From Acidaminobacter sp. JC074 (GTDB taxonomy: Bacteria; Bacillota; Clostridia; Peptostreptococcales; Acidaminobacteraceae), in the NCBI RefSeq assembly GCF_022496765.1, contig NZ_VANV01000011.1:1-64000 (forward strand): a stretch of 64,000 bases of DNA, in the 5' to 3' direction. Every line of letters starts with the position of its first letter. Within the stretch, counting starts at the first letter, position 1. Below, piece after piece: positions 25,482-34,909 of the stretch. The position numbers and the translations under genes were made by a program. The notes beneath the pieces are model-generated. The model had not been told where the DNA came from and searched no databases. It saw only the letters and a list, made by a program, of their open reading frames with translations.

Positions 25482-25510
25482 ATTATATCAAGTAAAATCC
25501 GATTTTACAA
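25482..25510 (-). promoter_or_regulatory. Promoter of the candidate toxin mRNA
   Basis: On the minus strand, TTGTAA (25510-25505), 17-base spacer, TATAAT (25487-25482). Transcription would start near 25476, giving a ~65-base leader before the toxin ATG. The remaining bases up to 25620 hold only the upstream region of the cysteine desulfurase gene, including a possible TTGAAT-N17-TATACT promoter. Confidence 0.7.
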
Positions 25511-25620
25511 TATATGGAAATCTTGTTTTGGATATGTGTTCGACTTAAATAAGTATAATAGAACTTGAATATAGTCGTAAAAACTATTATACTACTAATA
25601 TTGTATAGAAAGAGGGAATC

Positions 25621-26745
25621 ATGCAAGTTTATTTAGATTATGCGGCATCTACGCCACTGAAAAAAGAAGTTTTAGATGAAATGCTTCCATATATGACTCA
25701 GACTTTTGGTAATGCATCGAGTATCCATGCCTTTGGTAGAAATATGCATAAGGGGCTTGATCAGTCGAGAAGAAACCTTGCTAAGTTGATAGGTGCTTCT
25801 TACGATGAGTTTTATTTCACAGGCGGCGGTACTGAGTCAGACAACTGGGCATTAAAAGGTATTGCTGAATCTTATTCAGATAAGGGCAAACACATCATTA
25901 TATCAGAGTTTGAACATCCAGCTGTTTTAAATGCTGCTAAAGCTTTAGAAAAGAAGGGCTATGAAGTCACTTATATTAAGCCTGACAGTCAAGGCCATAT
26001 TAAGCCTGAGGATGTAAAGAAGGCTATTAAAAAGGATACCATTCTTGTTAGTATTATGTTTGTCAACAATGAAATTGGCACCATACAGGATGTAAAAACT
26101 ATCGGCAGTATCTGTAGAGAAAATGATGTAATTTTCCATACTGACGCTGTACAAGCCTTTGGTTATTTGGATATTGATGTAAAAGAAATGAACATCGATA
26201 TGATGAGCCTGTCTGCCCACAAAATTTATGGACCAATTGGTATAGGTGGTCTTTATATAAGAAAAGGTATTAAGATTAAACCCATTATTGATGGTGGGGC
26301 TCAGGAAAGAAAAAGAAGGGCTGGTACCTCTAATGTTTCTGGGGCTGTCGGCTTTTCTAAGGCAGCTAGTATAAGATACGATGATCTAGAAAATATCACA
26401 TTTGAGCTAAAGAAGAAGAGAGATTATCTCTACGAAGGTTTAAAAGATTTAGATATCCGTTTAAATGGTTCAGAAAATAGACATCCTGGCTCTTTAAACA
26501 TCTTGTTTAATCACGTCAAAGGTGATACACTTCTAATGAATCTGGATTTAGCAGGTATAGCTGTATCATCTGGTTCGGCTTGTTCTTCAGGTTCAGTTAA
26601 TCCTTCGCATGTGCTTTTGAGTATTGGACTTTCAACTCAAGAAGCAAAAGCATCGCTTAGGATGACAGTAGGAGATAGCACAAGCTATGAAGAGCTTGAC
26701 TATGTCATTGAAAAGATGACGGAGATTATTACAAGATTGAGGTAA
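25621..26745 (+). CDS. Cysteine desulfurase (NifS/IscS family)
   Basis: A 374-residue PLP enzyme that takes sulfur from cysteine and holds it as a persulfide. The PLP lysine is in SLSAHKIYGPIGIGG; the catalytic cysteine loop is SSGSACSSGSVNPSHVL. N-terminal YLDYAASTPLKKEVLDEM and GNASSIHAFG are family signatures. It ends 2 bases before mnmA, so it most likely supplies sulfur for tRNA 2-thiouridine, like YrvO with MnmA in Bacillus. No iscU or iscR lies nearby. Confidence 0.94.
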   Translation: MQVYLDYAASTPLKKEVLDEMLPYMTQTFGNASSIHAFGRNMHKGLDQSRRNLAKLIGASYDEFYFTGGGTESDNWALKGIAESYSDKGKHIIISEFEHPAVLNAAKALEKKGYEVTYIKPDSQGHIKPEDVKKAIKKDTILVSIMFVNNEIGTIQDVKTIGSICRENDVIFHTDAVQAFGYLDIDVKEMNIDMMSLSAHKIYGPIGIGGLYIRKGIKIKPIIDGGAQERKRRAGTSNVSGAVGFSKAASIRYDDLENITFELKKKRDYLYEGLKDLDIRLNGSENRHPGSLNILFNHVKGDTLLMNLDLAGIAVSSGSACSSGSVNPSHVLLSIGLSTQEAKASLRMTVGDSTSYEELDYVIEKMTEIITRLR

Positions 26746-26747
26746 CT

Positions 26748-27833
26748 ATGTTAGACAAAAAGAAAGTCGTTGTTGGCATGAGTGGTGGCGTTGATAGTGC
26801 TGTAGCTGCTTATGTCTTAAAGGAACAAGGCTATGAGGTAATCGGTATTACCATGAAGCTTTGGGAAGAAGATGAAGAAAACTATGCAGAAGATTATGGT
26901 GGTTGTTGTTCTTTGTCATCAGTAGAAGACGCCAGACTGGTATGTGAAAAGTTAGATATTCCTTTTTACGTCATCAACTACAATGAGCGTTTTATTGAGA
27001 CCGTTGTTGATAACTTTATTGATGAGTATTTAAATGGTCATACACCGAGTCCATGTATCAGATGTAACAAGTACATCAAATTTGATGAGCTATTAAAGAC
27101 GGCTCATGGTTTAGGTGCTTATTATGTGGCTACAGGTCATTATGGTATCATCGGCTATAATGAAGACTTAGACAGATATACCATTTCTAAGTCAAAAGAG
27201 CTTAGAAAAGACCAGACCTATATGATGTATTCTTTATCACAAGACCAAATCAAACACACATTAATGCCATTAGGTGTATTTGAATCAAAAGAAGAAGTAA
27301 GACAAATTGCTGAAAGAGAAGATTTAATAGTTGCTAGAAAGAATGATTCTCAGGAGATTTGTTTTGTTATAGATGATGACTATGCTAGATTTGTAAAAGA
27401 GCATTCTAAAAAGAAAATTCCAAAAGGTAAGTTTGTAGACCTAGAAGGCAATGTTTTAGGTGACCATAAGGGTATTATCCATTACACCATCGGACAGAGA
27501 AAAGGTCTAGGTGTAACCTTTGGAAAACCAATGTATGTTGTAGAAATAAGACCAAAAACCAATGAAGTGGTTTTAGGTGATAATGATGATGTCTTTAAGA
27601 CAGAACTAACAGCAAAAGAGTTCAATATCATCACTAAAAAAGAATTAACTGAACCGCTTCAGTGTGATGGTAAGGTAAGATACTCATCAAAGACAGCACC
27701 ATGTACTATTTATCCTTTAGAAGGTGATAGAATCAAAGCAGTCTTTGATCAACCGCAGAGAGCTGTAACACCTGGACAATCCGTTGTATTCTATGATGGA
27801 GACCTTTTGTTAGGTGGCGGCGTAATAGAATAG
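26748..27833 (+). CDS. mnmA: tRNA-specific 2-thiouridylase MnmA
   Basis: A 361-residue ATP-dependent enzyme that thiolates U34 of tRNAs for Lys, Glu and Gln. The PP-loop is GMSGGVDSAVAA. The two catalytic cysteines are in PCIRCNKYIKF and SQEICFV, and the GQRKGLG segment is present. Length is normal. It is coupled to the upstream cysteine desulfurase, its likely sulfur donor, and ends with a strong terminator. Confidence 0.96.
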   Translation: MLDKKKVVVGMSGGVDSAVAAYVLKEQGYEVIGITMKLWEEDEENYAEDYGGCCSLSSVEDARLVCEKLDIPFYVINYNERFIETVVDNFIDEYLNGHTPSPCIRCNKYIKFDELLKTAHGLGAYYVATGHYGIIGYNEDLDRYTISKSKELRKDQTYMMYSLSQDQIKHTLMPLGVFESKEEVRQIAEREDLIVARKNDSQEICFVIDDDYARFVKEHSKKKIPKGKFVDLEGNVLGDHKGIIHYTIGQRKGLGVTFGKPMYVVEIRPKTNEVVLGDNDDVFKTELTAKEFNIITKKELTEPLQCDGKVRYSSKTAPCTIYPLEGDRIKAVFDQPQRAVTPGQSVVFYDGDLLLGGGVIE

Positions 27834-27849
27834 CTAAGGTATCATATAA

Positions 27850-27883
27850 AAGAATTAATCGATTGTGATTAATTCTTTTTTTA
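27850..27883 (+). terminator. Terminator after mnmA
   Basis: AAGAATTAATC (27850-27860), GATTGT, GATTAATTCTT (27867-27877), then TTTTT. Confidence 0.9.
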
Positions 27884-27995
27884 GGTGGTATAGATTAAAT
27901 AAGATTTAATGTTATGTAAAATTACACATAGCATTTTTTTATATTTTTGTTGTTTTCTTGAAAATATGGGTAGTATGTCTATAAGGAGAAAGAAA

Positions 27996-29678
27996 ATGAA
28001 TACACAATATAAAAGACTAGGTAATATCCTTTTAGAGAATAATCTCCTTAGCCAACATGAGTTAGATGAAGCTTTAAGAATCCAAATGGAAGAAAAAAAG
28101 CGGCTTGGCGAGGTTTTAATCAACAAAGGATACGTTACAGAATTAGACATTTTAAAAGTTTTGGAGAAACAGTTAAATATTGAGTATGTTAAGATTTCCG
28201 AACTAGACATCACACCAGATATTCCAAATTTAATCACAGAAAAAATCGCACGAAGATACGAACTTATTCCCATCAAACTTGACGGGTCTGTCTTGACTAT
28301 TGCAATGACAGACCCGATTAATTTTTTTGCAAGAGAAGATATCGGACTGATTACTGGGTATGAAATCCAGCCCGTTATGTCACTTAGACACGAAGTGGTC
28401 AATGCAATAGACAAGTTTTATGCTAGTAGCGTTTCAGAAGAACTCTATGAAGAACTGAATGAAAACTACAATCTTGATCATTACAGTGATGACATTGATG
28501 AATCATCTTTAGCAGAGATCAACAATGCGCCAGTTGTAAAACTCTTAAACTCAATCTTGGAACAAGCAGTCAAACTAAAAGCTAGTGATATTCACATAGA
28601 ACCTTTTGAGAGCCAAATTAGAGTTAGGTACAGAGTGGATGGTGACTTGATAGAAATGCTGACACCTTCTAAGAGAGTCCACTCGGCTATAGTAACTAGG
28701 ATTAAGATTATGGCTAAGCTTAATATAGCTGAGAAGAGAGTGCCACAAGATGGCAAGGTTGAAATAGAAGTAGATGGTAGGATTGTAGACCTTCGTATTT
28801 CAATCATATCAACCATCCATGGTGAGAAAGTTGTAATCAGACTATTAGATAGATCTTCAAGAGTCCACAAGAAAGATGATATTGGTTTTTCAGAGTACAA
28901 CATTAGTGTGTTTGATAAGCTCTTAAAATATCCAAACGGTATTATCTTGATGACAGGACCTACTGGTTCTGGTAAAACAACAACACTCTATGCAGCCTTG
29001 ATGAGTATAAATGAAATTTCTAAGAATATCATTACCATAGAGGATCCAGTTGAGTACAGGATGCGAGGCATTAATCAGACTCAGATTAATAACAAGGCTG
29101 GGGTGACTTTTGCATCTGGTTTAAGATCTATTCTTAGACAAGACCCTGACGTGATTATGATAGGTGAGATACGTGATAATGAAACTGCTGAAATTGCTGT
29201 AAGAGCAGCAATTACAGGTCACTTGGTATTCTCAACTGTCCATACCAATGATACCTCTAGTACTGTTGCAAGACTAGTAGATATGGGAATAGAACCCTTC
29301 TTGTTATCAAGTTCACTGATTGGTGTAATCGCTCAAAGATTGGTTAAGAAGCTCTGCACAAAATGTAGATATGAATACAAAGCCAATATTACAGAAGCTG
29401 AACTTTTAGGTATAGAAGTTGGACATGCGCTTTATCATTCTAAGGGATGCCCACACTGCAACTATACGGGCTATCTGGGTAGAACAGCAGTACATGAAGT
29501 GCTTCCTATAACCAAGAAAATCAGAACACTTGTAAATGAGCGAAAGACTTCAGATGACATTAAGACAGAAGCCATTGAAGAAGGCATGATCACCCTTAGA
29601 GAGGATGCAAAAAGATTGGTTCTAGCAGGTATCACATCTTTAGATGAACTATTAAGAATTACATTTAAGGTAGATTAG
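27996..29678 (+). CDS. pilB: Type IV pilus extension ATPase PilB
   Basis: A 560-residue secretion ATPase. Residues ~5-150 form an MshEN-type N-terminal domain (RLGEVLINKGYVTELDILKVL), a known cyclic di-GMP-binding module in relatives. The ATPase core has Walker A GPTGSGKTTT (Lys327), the Asp box ITIEDPVEYRM, Walker B RQDPDVIMIGEIRD and the His box. A tetracysteine zinc site (CTKC ... CPHC) precedes the C-terminus. ATG 27996 follows AAGGAG; upstream in-frame ATGs lack sites. It is the first gene of the pilus operon. Confidence 0.94.
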   Translation: MNTQYKRLGNILLENNLLSQHELDEALRIQMEEKKRLGEVLINKGYVTELDILKVLEKQLNIEYVKISELDITPDIPNLITEKIARRYELIPIKLDGSVLTIAMTDPINFFAREDIGLITGYEIQPVMSLRHEVVNAIDKFYASSVSEELYEELNENYNLDHYSDDIDESSLAEINNAPVVKLLNSILEQAVKLKASDIHIEPFESQIRVRYRVDGDLIEMLTPSKRVHSAIVTRIKIMAKLNIAEKRVPQDGKVEIEVDGRIVDLRISIISTIHGEKVVIRLLDRSSRVHKKDDIGFSEYNISVFDKLLKYPNGIILMTGPTGSGKTTTLYAALMSINEISKNIITIEDPVEYRMRGINQTQINNKAGVTFASGLRSILRQDPDVIMIGEIRDNETAEIAVRAAITGHLVFSTVHTNDTSSTVARLVDMGIEPFLLSSSLIGVIAQRLVKKLCTKCRYEYKANITEAELLGIEVGHALYHSKGCPHCNYTGYLGRTAVHEVLPITKKIRTLVNERKTSDDIKTEAIEEGMITLREDAKRLVLAGITSLDELLRITFKVD

Positions 29679-29688
29679 GAGGTAACCA

Positions 29689-30891
29689 TTGGCTATTTAT
29701 AAGTACAAAGTAATGAAGCCAAGTGGTGAAACCATCACTGGTGAGTTAAACAGAAAATCTGAATATGAAGTACAGGGTTACCTTAAGGAAAAGGAATATT
29801 TCATCATTGAAATAAAGCCTGCTAAGCAAACTGATATTTTTAATGTCAATGTAAAGAGTAAGGTTAGGGCAAAGGATTTATCCATATTTTGTAGAAAACT
29901 ACATGCCATGATAGATTCAGGTTTGCCTATTGTTACAGCCATAGATATTCTAAGGGATCAAACAGTAAACTCTAGAATAAAAAGAGCCCTTCATAAAATC
30001 TTTGAGGACTTGCAAAAGGGACTTACATTTTCAGAAGCCTTAGCTCGGCGTAGAGACATTTTTCCTGAGAATATGATATTTCTTATAGAAGCTGGAGAAA
30101 TGTCTGGTGCAATCGATACAATATTAGATAGGTTAGCAATTGACTTTGAAAATGAAGCCAAGATTAGAAACAAGATAAACAGTGCACTGGTTTATCCAGC
30201 ACTCTTAATTCTAGCAACTATTGCATTGGTAGTGTTTATGATGGTATTTATTTTACCTAGATTCATATACATGTTTGATAATGCAGGTGTAGATTTGCCT
30301 TGGTTAACAAGGCAAGTGATAGGTCTTAGTGAATCAATAAAGAGTTTCTGGTATGTTTACTTAATTGTTGTAATAGCAATTGCTGCTGTAGTAAAACTCC
30401 TTAGGAGAGAGCCATCAATTAGAAGATGGATGGATAAAGTAAAACTTAACATACCTGGATTTAAAAAGTATAATCAACTCCTAATTACCACTAGATTTAC
30501 AAGAACTCTTGCTACTATGTTATTTAGTGGTGTACCGCTTTTACAGTCTTTAGAGAACATATCAAGATCTGTAGGGAATATTATAGTTAGCGAGAAGATT
30601 GTGGAAGTAACCAAAGAAGTGCGTCGTGGTTCTGATTTAGCCACACCAATTAAAAAGATGAAAGTCTTTCCTAGAATGGTAGATTCTATGATTAATATTG
30701 GTGAAGAATCGGGATCTTTAGATGATATATTAATCAAAACAACTAGTTATTTCGATGATGAGTTGGAACACACCATCAAGAGAATGACACAATTGTTTGA
30801 ACCATTGATGATTTTAGTAATGGGGGTGGTTGTAGGTACAGTAGTTCTATCGATGGTTATTCCAATGTTTGAAATGGCAAATGTGGTTTAG
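29689..30891 (+). CDS. pilC: Type IV pilus inner-membrane platform protein PilC
   Basis: A 400-residue GspF/PilC protein with two T2SSF domains (~65-190 and ~270-392), each with the conserved glutamates (MIFLIEAGEMSGAIDTIL, MINIGEESGSLDDIL), and three transmembrane helices. The start is TTG at 29689, placed 6 bases after AGGAGG, with no ATG in the right place. It converts the motor action of PilB into pilin insertion. Confidence 0.94.
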   Translation: MAIYKYKVMKPSGETITGELNRKSEYEVQGYLKEKEYFIIEIKPAKQTDIFNVNVKSKVRAKDLSIFCRKLHAMIDSGLPIVTAIDILRDQTVNSRIKRALHKIFEDLQKGLTFSEALARRRDIFPENMIFLIEAGEMSGAIDTILDRLAIDFENEAKIRNKINSALVYPALLILATIALVVFMMVFILPRFIYMFDNAGVDLPWLTRQVIGLSESIKSFWYVYLIVVIAIAAVVKLLRREPSIRRWMDKVKLNIPGFKKYNQLLITTRFTRTLATMLFSGVPLLQSLENISRSVGNIIVSEKIVEVTKEVRRGSDLATPIKKMKVFPRMVDSMINIGEESGSLDDILIKTTSYFDDELEHTIKRMTQLFEPLMILVMGVVVGTVVLSMVIPMFEMANVV

Positions 30892-30906
30892 AAAGGAAGG
30901 ATTGAA

Positions 30907-31347
30907 ATGAAATTTATGAGAAAAAAACTAAACAAAAAAGGATTCTCTTTAATAGAGTTAATCGTAGTAATCGCTATCTTAGCAATTATTGCAGCTGTTG
31001 CAATACCTAGATTTGCAGGTATTCAAGATAGATCAACAATAAAAGCTGATGCAACTACTGCAGCTGAGATAATTAATGCTGCAAGAGTACAACATGCTGA
31101 CACAGGGACTGCTGTTACAGATGGAACTGGTGTAGATTTACCTAATAATGCACTAGATGGTGATTATATGGTAGTACCAGATCATCCTCAAAGTGCTGAT
31201 GATGATGCATATAATTTAACTTATGATGGTACAAATTACCAAGTGACTTGGGTTGTTAATGGAGGAACATATGATAATGATACAGTGACAGTTTCGGAAG
31301 GTGTGGAGTTTAAGTTTGACACAACAACAGCGGGACAAATTAAGTAA
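30907..31347 (+). CDS. pilA: Type IV prepilin, probable major pilin
   Basis: A 146-residue prepilin. The leader MKFMRKKLNKKG is followed by the cleavage site G|FSLIE, with Glu5, and the hydrophobic helix VVIAILAIIAAVAIPRF. The globular part is acidic and Thr/Asp-rich with few cysteines. Position after pilC and the strong GGAAGG site suggest that this is the major subunit. Two hairpins follow the stop, so downstream genes are probably expressed at a lower level. Confidence 0.92.
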   Translation: MKFMRKKLNKKGFSLIELIVVIAILAIIAAVAIPRFAGIQDRSTIKADATTAAEIINAARVQHADTGTAVTDGTGVDLPNNALDGDYMVVPDHPQSADDDAYNLTYDGTNYQVTWVVNGGTYDNDTVTVSEGVEFKFDTTTAGQIK

Positions 31348-31353
31348 TAATTA

Positions 31354-31409
31354 GCTGAGCCATTTGGTTCAGCCTTCTCTTCACATAATAAAACTTATTG
31401 TGTGAAGAG
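31354..31409 (+). terminator. Two consecutive hairpins after the pilin gene
   Basis: GCTGAGCC (31354-31361) pairs with GGTTCAGC (31366-31373, one G-T wobble), and CTCTTCACA (31377-31385) pairs with TGTGAAGAG (31401-31409), enclosing AATAA/TTATT. Neither has a long T-run. They may stabilise the pilin message and limit readthrough into the remainder of the operon. Confidence 0.65.
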
Positions 31410-31416
31410 AGGTTTT

Positions 31417-31956
31417 ATGGATAAGAAAGGTTCTACTTTAGTAGGGGTTATCTTTGTAGTGATTCTAATGTCAGTGTTTACATTTGAATTGTTTACTCTA
31501 TCTGTTATAGATTCAAAACTTGTAGTGTAGCAGGATGATAATATACAGTCTAATTATGTTGTTAGATCTACTGTAGAGTTGTTGTATACGAGTTGATTCA
31601 TTTTCTGGATGTGACTGAAAGAGAGATAAATAGTATATTGAAATAGATATGGAAATGTCTTTTGGTGTAATTGTAATAGTTACTCAGTTTAAGTTAATAA
31701 CCTATCAATAGGAGCTAGATTGTAGGTGTTTTATTGTTGATTATTGCATCTACAGTGAGCATATTTACTATTATATTATAATGAGTAGTTATAGAGATAA
31801 ATCCCCTATCCCTATGTAAACATTGGTACCAAGAGCAACAATGTCACTTACACCATTAGAGTTACTATTGATAATAACAAAGATGACGTATTCTATACGG
31901 TACATTTTGATTATAGAAGAACAAATACTACGTATTCAGGGCGAGTTATAGTTTAG
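31417..31956 (+). pseudogene. Decayed pilin-like (PilX-type) gene remnant
   Basis: An intact start reads MDKKGSTLVGVIFVVILMS, a type III-signal-like leader and pilin helix, but stops at a TAG (31528-31530). Readable fragments continue downstream: QSNYVVRSTVELLYTS, a second hydrophobic stretch near 31720-31780, and finally TYTIRVTIDNNKDDVFYTVH ending at TAG 31954. The leader resembles the intact minus-strand gene at 36458-37702 (KGYIMVGVIF). The simplest reading is one, perhaps two, pilin-like genes ruined by stops and deletions between pilA and pilM. Confidence 0.75.
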
Positions 31957-31977
31957 ATGAGACCAAGTGAGGTTGTT

Positions 31978-33015
31978 ATGAAAAATGATAAGAGAGTTAA
32001 GAAAAAGATCCTTGTTACACTTGATATTGGTACTAGTAATATCAAAGTAGTTGTAGGGAAAAGACAAGGTGGAAAAATAATTGTAAAGGAAATGATTGCT
32101 GTTCAAACACCTGAGAAGTGTTTATCAAATGGTTATATTCGAGATCTAAATGCTATAAAGGAAGTATTAAGTAAGATAGTCCATGATTATAAATTGAAAG
32201 GAAAATACACAGTAGTGACGATTAAGAGTTCAGGTATTATAAACCGTGAGCTATCACTACCTTATAATGACGATTTAAGTGCGTTAGATAGGATTATTCA
32301 TTATGAGATGAAACAATTTTTGACAATTAAACTAGATGAGTATGTTACTCAGTATCAAATTATTGATGAGTATTATGATGAAAAAGTTAAAATGATGAAA
32401 GTATTAGTCACCGCTGTTAATCGTGAACTAGTAGACACTTATTATAACTTACTAAAATCTTTACATTTGAAACCTTATGCTTTAGATGTACACTTCAACT
32501 CGATTAACAAATTTTTTAGATTATATAACGATAATGTTGTTGCTATGGAGAATACAGTTGCTGTTATCGATATAGGATATAATAGTTCTGATATATCAAT
32601 TATTTCTGGCGGAACTTTTAATATGAGTCGTACTATAATGCTTGGATCTAACTCTATGGAACATATGTTAAAAGAAGAGTTCAATGTAGATTTCGAGAAT
32701 GGACAGATTAGACGATTGATTATAAAAGATGGGGAGCAATTTTCTCACAGGATTAATGATGTACTTACGCCTCTTGTTGATGAAATATCAAATGTCATTA
32801 GATATCACTTGTCTAGGGATAGCTCAAATAGTGTTGATAATATTTATATTACAGGTGGAATCATAAATCAACCTGAAATTAAAGATTTACTTATTGAAAG
32901 GTTAGATTTGCCAACTTTTGAGTTTGAATCATTAGAAAATATAATTACTAATACCCCGATAACGACTGATGTAGCGAGTTATTTTCCAGTACTCGGTGCA
33001 ATGGTTAGGCTGTAG
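31978..33015 (+). CDS. pilM: Type IV pilus assembly protein PilM
   Basis: A 345-residue actin-like ATPase of the PilM/FtsA fold, cytoplasmic ring component of the pilus machine that binds the N-terminus of PilN. Nucleotide-binding segments are VTLDIGTSNIKVVVG (phosphate 1), AVIDIGYNSSDISII (phosphate 2) and NIYITGGIINQPEI (adenosine). ATG 31978 follows GTGAGG; an ATG overlapping the upstream pseudogene stop (31957) has no site. pilN starts 11 bases later. Confidence 0.9.
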   Translation: MKNDKRVKKKILVTLDIGTSNIKVVVGKRQGGKIIVKEMIAVQTPEKCLSNGYIRDLNAIKEVLSKIVHDYKLKGKYTVVTIKSSGIINRELSLPYNDDLSALDRIIHYEMKQFLTIKLDEYVTQYQIIDEYYDEKVKMMKVLVTAVNRELVDTYYNLLKSLHLKPYALDVHFNSINKFFRLYNDNVVAMENTVAVIDIGYNSSDISIISGGTFNMSRTIMLGSNSMEHMLKEEFNVDFENGQIRRLIIKDGEQFSHRINDVLTPLVDEISNVIRYHLSRDSSNSVDNIYITGGIINQPEIKDLLIERLDLPTFEFESLENIITNTPITTDVASYFPVLGAMVRL

Positions 33016-33026
33016 GAGGTGTTACG

Positions 33027-33617
33027 ATGAGAGACTATAATTTTTTTAGTGAGTATGTCTATACAGAAAGCAAGCTAAGACCAAAAAAATTGATTGTGCC
33101 TATACTTTTGATTATTGTTGTTGCAGGTGTTCTTGGAAGTTTCTTTTACTTAGAGTGGAAATTATCTGAAAAAGAAGATTTAATAGCAGAACAAGAATCG
33201 TTCTTAAACTCTGATGAGGTTGTTAAGACAAAGCAAGAGTTAGAGGTGCTTGGAGAAGAAGTTACCTATTTAAATTTACTAGGTGAGGAAATAGAACTAT
33301 TTGATTTAATCCTTCAGCTTGATTATCGGGTAACTGAAGAAATGACTAGTGCACTTCTAAATTCTGTTCCAAGAAATGTATTTTTCACTTCATATGTAAT
33401 TAATGAGAGGAATATAACAATATCAGGAGAGGCTATAGAGCGAGTTGACGTTGCTGAGTTAGAAAACAATCTTCGTGACTTAAGTATGTTTGATAATGTT
33501 TTTGTACCTTCTGTTAGTTACAATGATGAAAGTGAGCATTATGTCTTCACCATTGAAATAACCTTAGAGGATTTCATGCTTGAGATGACTCAAGGAGGTG
33601 AGCCAAATGACGAATAG
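33027..33617 (+). CDS. pilN: Type IV pilus assembly protein PilN
   Basis: A 196-residue bitopic membrane protein: short cytoplasmic N-terminus (MRDYNFFSEYVYTESK, where PilN proteins carry the PilM-binding motif), one transmembrane helix (~25-46), a coiled coil (~50-95) and a small extracellular alpha/beta domain. It overlaps the next gene by 11 bases, as pilN and pilO usually do. Assignment rests on position and topology rather than strong motifs. Confidence 0.85.
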   Translation: MRDYNFFSEYVYTESKLRPKKLIVPILLIIVVAGVLGSFFYLEWKLSEKEDLIAEQESFLNSDEVVKTKQELEVLGEEVTYLNLLGEEIELFDLILQLDYRVTEEMTSALLNSVPRNVFFTSYVINERNITISGEAIERVDVAELENNLRDLSMFDNVFVPSVSYNDESEHYVFTIEITLEDFMLEMTQGGEPNDE

Positions 33618-34830
33618 AGAAAAAGGGTTTTTAGTAGTATTGTTTATAGTAGTCGTTATATTTGGATTTTATTATTTCTTTATGCAACATCAATTAGATG
33701 ATTTAGATTCTTATGATAGTCAAATTGCTGCTAATGAATCAGCAATACAGGCTCATCGTTTGGCAAAGGCGAATTTAAAAAACGTTAGAAGTCAGAAAGA
33801 AGACTTAGAACTATCTTTAAGTGAGTTTTATAGGGATTTTCTACAAGATATAGAACAAGAAGAACTAATATTGTTGGTTAATGAGATTCTGGTTAGATCC
33901 AATGTTGAAGTTGATGCATTAAATTTTTCTGATTTTAATAATATTTTGTTATCAGCTTTAGATTACGATGAAATGACTATGACAGTTGATGTTAATGGAA
34001 CATATGCAGATATAATTAACTTAATAAGTTCGTTTTGGAGATTTGATCATAACATATATGTTAAGGGTTTCAATTTGGAAAGAGTTGGCGAACAAGAGAG
34101 CGATGTGGAAGAACAGACAATTAATCCAGATAACATAACTGGTAGTGTAACTATAGCATTTGTTAGAGTGAACAACGAATATGCATCAGATGTAACTCTA
34201 TTTGAATGGTATAATGATGTTTATTATGATAAGGAAGATCCATTTACTCGTGAAGACTTTTCTTATCTATTTGATCCTAATTACTTCTATACAGGTACAG
34301 ATGTTGCTTTTTATAATGAACCATTCGAAGGTTTTAACGATACAGCTGGACATTGGGCTGAAGAGGTGATTAACTTCTTTGGTAGAAATGGTTACATCAT
34401 TGGAGATGAATCTGGTAATGCTAGACCGGATGAACCGATGACTAGACTTGAAACTGTTTTACTACTGGATTTAGTATTTAGATGGGAACTTCAAGATGAC
34501 TTTGTAGAACTTCAGTCTTTTGCAGATTATGATACCATCGATGCTTTATCTGATATTGAAAAGAAAGCTTTATTAAAAGGATACAATTCAGGTTATCTAT
34601 TTGGATATGAAGACAATACTTTAAGACCTTATAATAACATATCTTATGAAGAACTTGGATTCTTAGGTAACAACTTATTAGGTTCTGAGATTACATGGGC
34701 TGATGTAGCCAGTGAAATCAGTGAGAACTTTGGTTATGAATCTGTGGGGATTCAAACACCTACAGCACCAGCAACAAGAGCTGAGATCATTTATTTCCTT
34801 TCTTATATAAATGATAGATTAGTTGACTAG
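33607..34830 (+). CDS. pilO: PilO-like protein fused to C-terminal SLH repeats
   Basis: A 407-residue bitopic protein, about twice the usual PilO length. Residues 1-200 have the PilO build: transmembrane helix (~7-25), coiled coil (~27-85) and a ferredoxin-like domain (EELILLVNEILVRSNVEVD). Residues ~240-405 are SLH-type repeats (NDTAGHWAEEVINFFGRNG, KGYNSGYLFGYEDNTLRPYN, ATRAEIIYFLSYIND), which in other proteins bind secondary cell-wall polysaccharide. The fusion would tie the alignment complex of the pilus motor to the wall of a monoderm cell. Start ATG 33607 follows AAGGAGG. Confidence 0.85.
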   Translation: MTNREKGFLVVLFIVVVIFGFYYFFMQHQLDDLDSYDSQIAANESAIQAHRLAKANLKNVRSQKEDLELSLSEFYRDFLQDIEQEELILLVNEILVRSNVEVDALNFSDFNNILLSALDYDEMTMTVDVNGTYADIINLISSFWRFDHNIYVKGFNLERVGEQESDVEEQTINPDNITGSVTIAFVRVNNEYASDVTLFEWYNDVYYDKEDPFTREDFSYLFDPNYFYTGTDVAFYNEPFEGFNDTAGHWAEEVINFFGRNGYIIGDESGNARPDEPMTRLETVLLLDLVFRWELQDDFVELQSFADYDTIDALSDIEKKALLKGYNSGYLFGYEDNTLRPYNNISYEELGFLGNNLLGSEITWADVASEISENFGYESVGIQTPTAPATRAEIIYFLSYINDRLVD

Positions 34831-34836
34831 ATTTGG

Positions 34837-34868
34837 GCGACGTCATGAGGCGTCGCTATTTTCTTTTA
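34837..34868 (+). terminator. Terminator of the plus-strand pilus operon
   Basis: GCGACG (34837-34842), 8-base loop, CGTCGC (34851-34856), then TATTTTCTTTT. Confidence 0.85.
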
Positions 34869-34909
34869 TTAAGAAAGTATAAAAGACACTTAAACAATTA
34901 TAAAGAACC

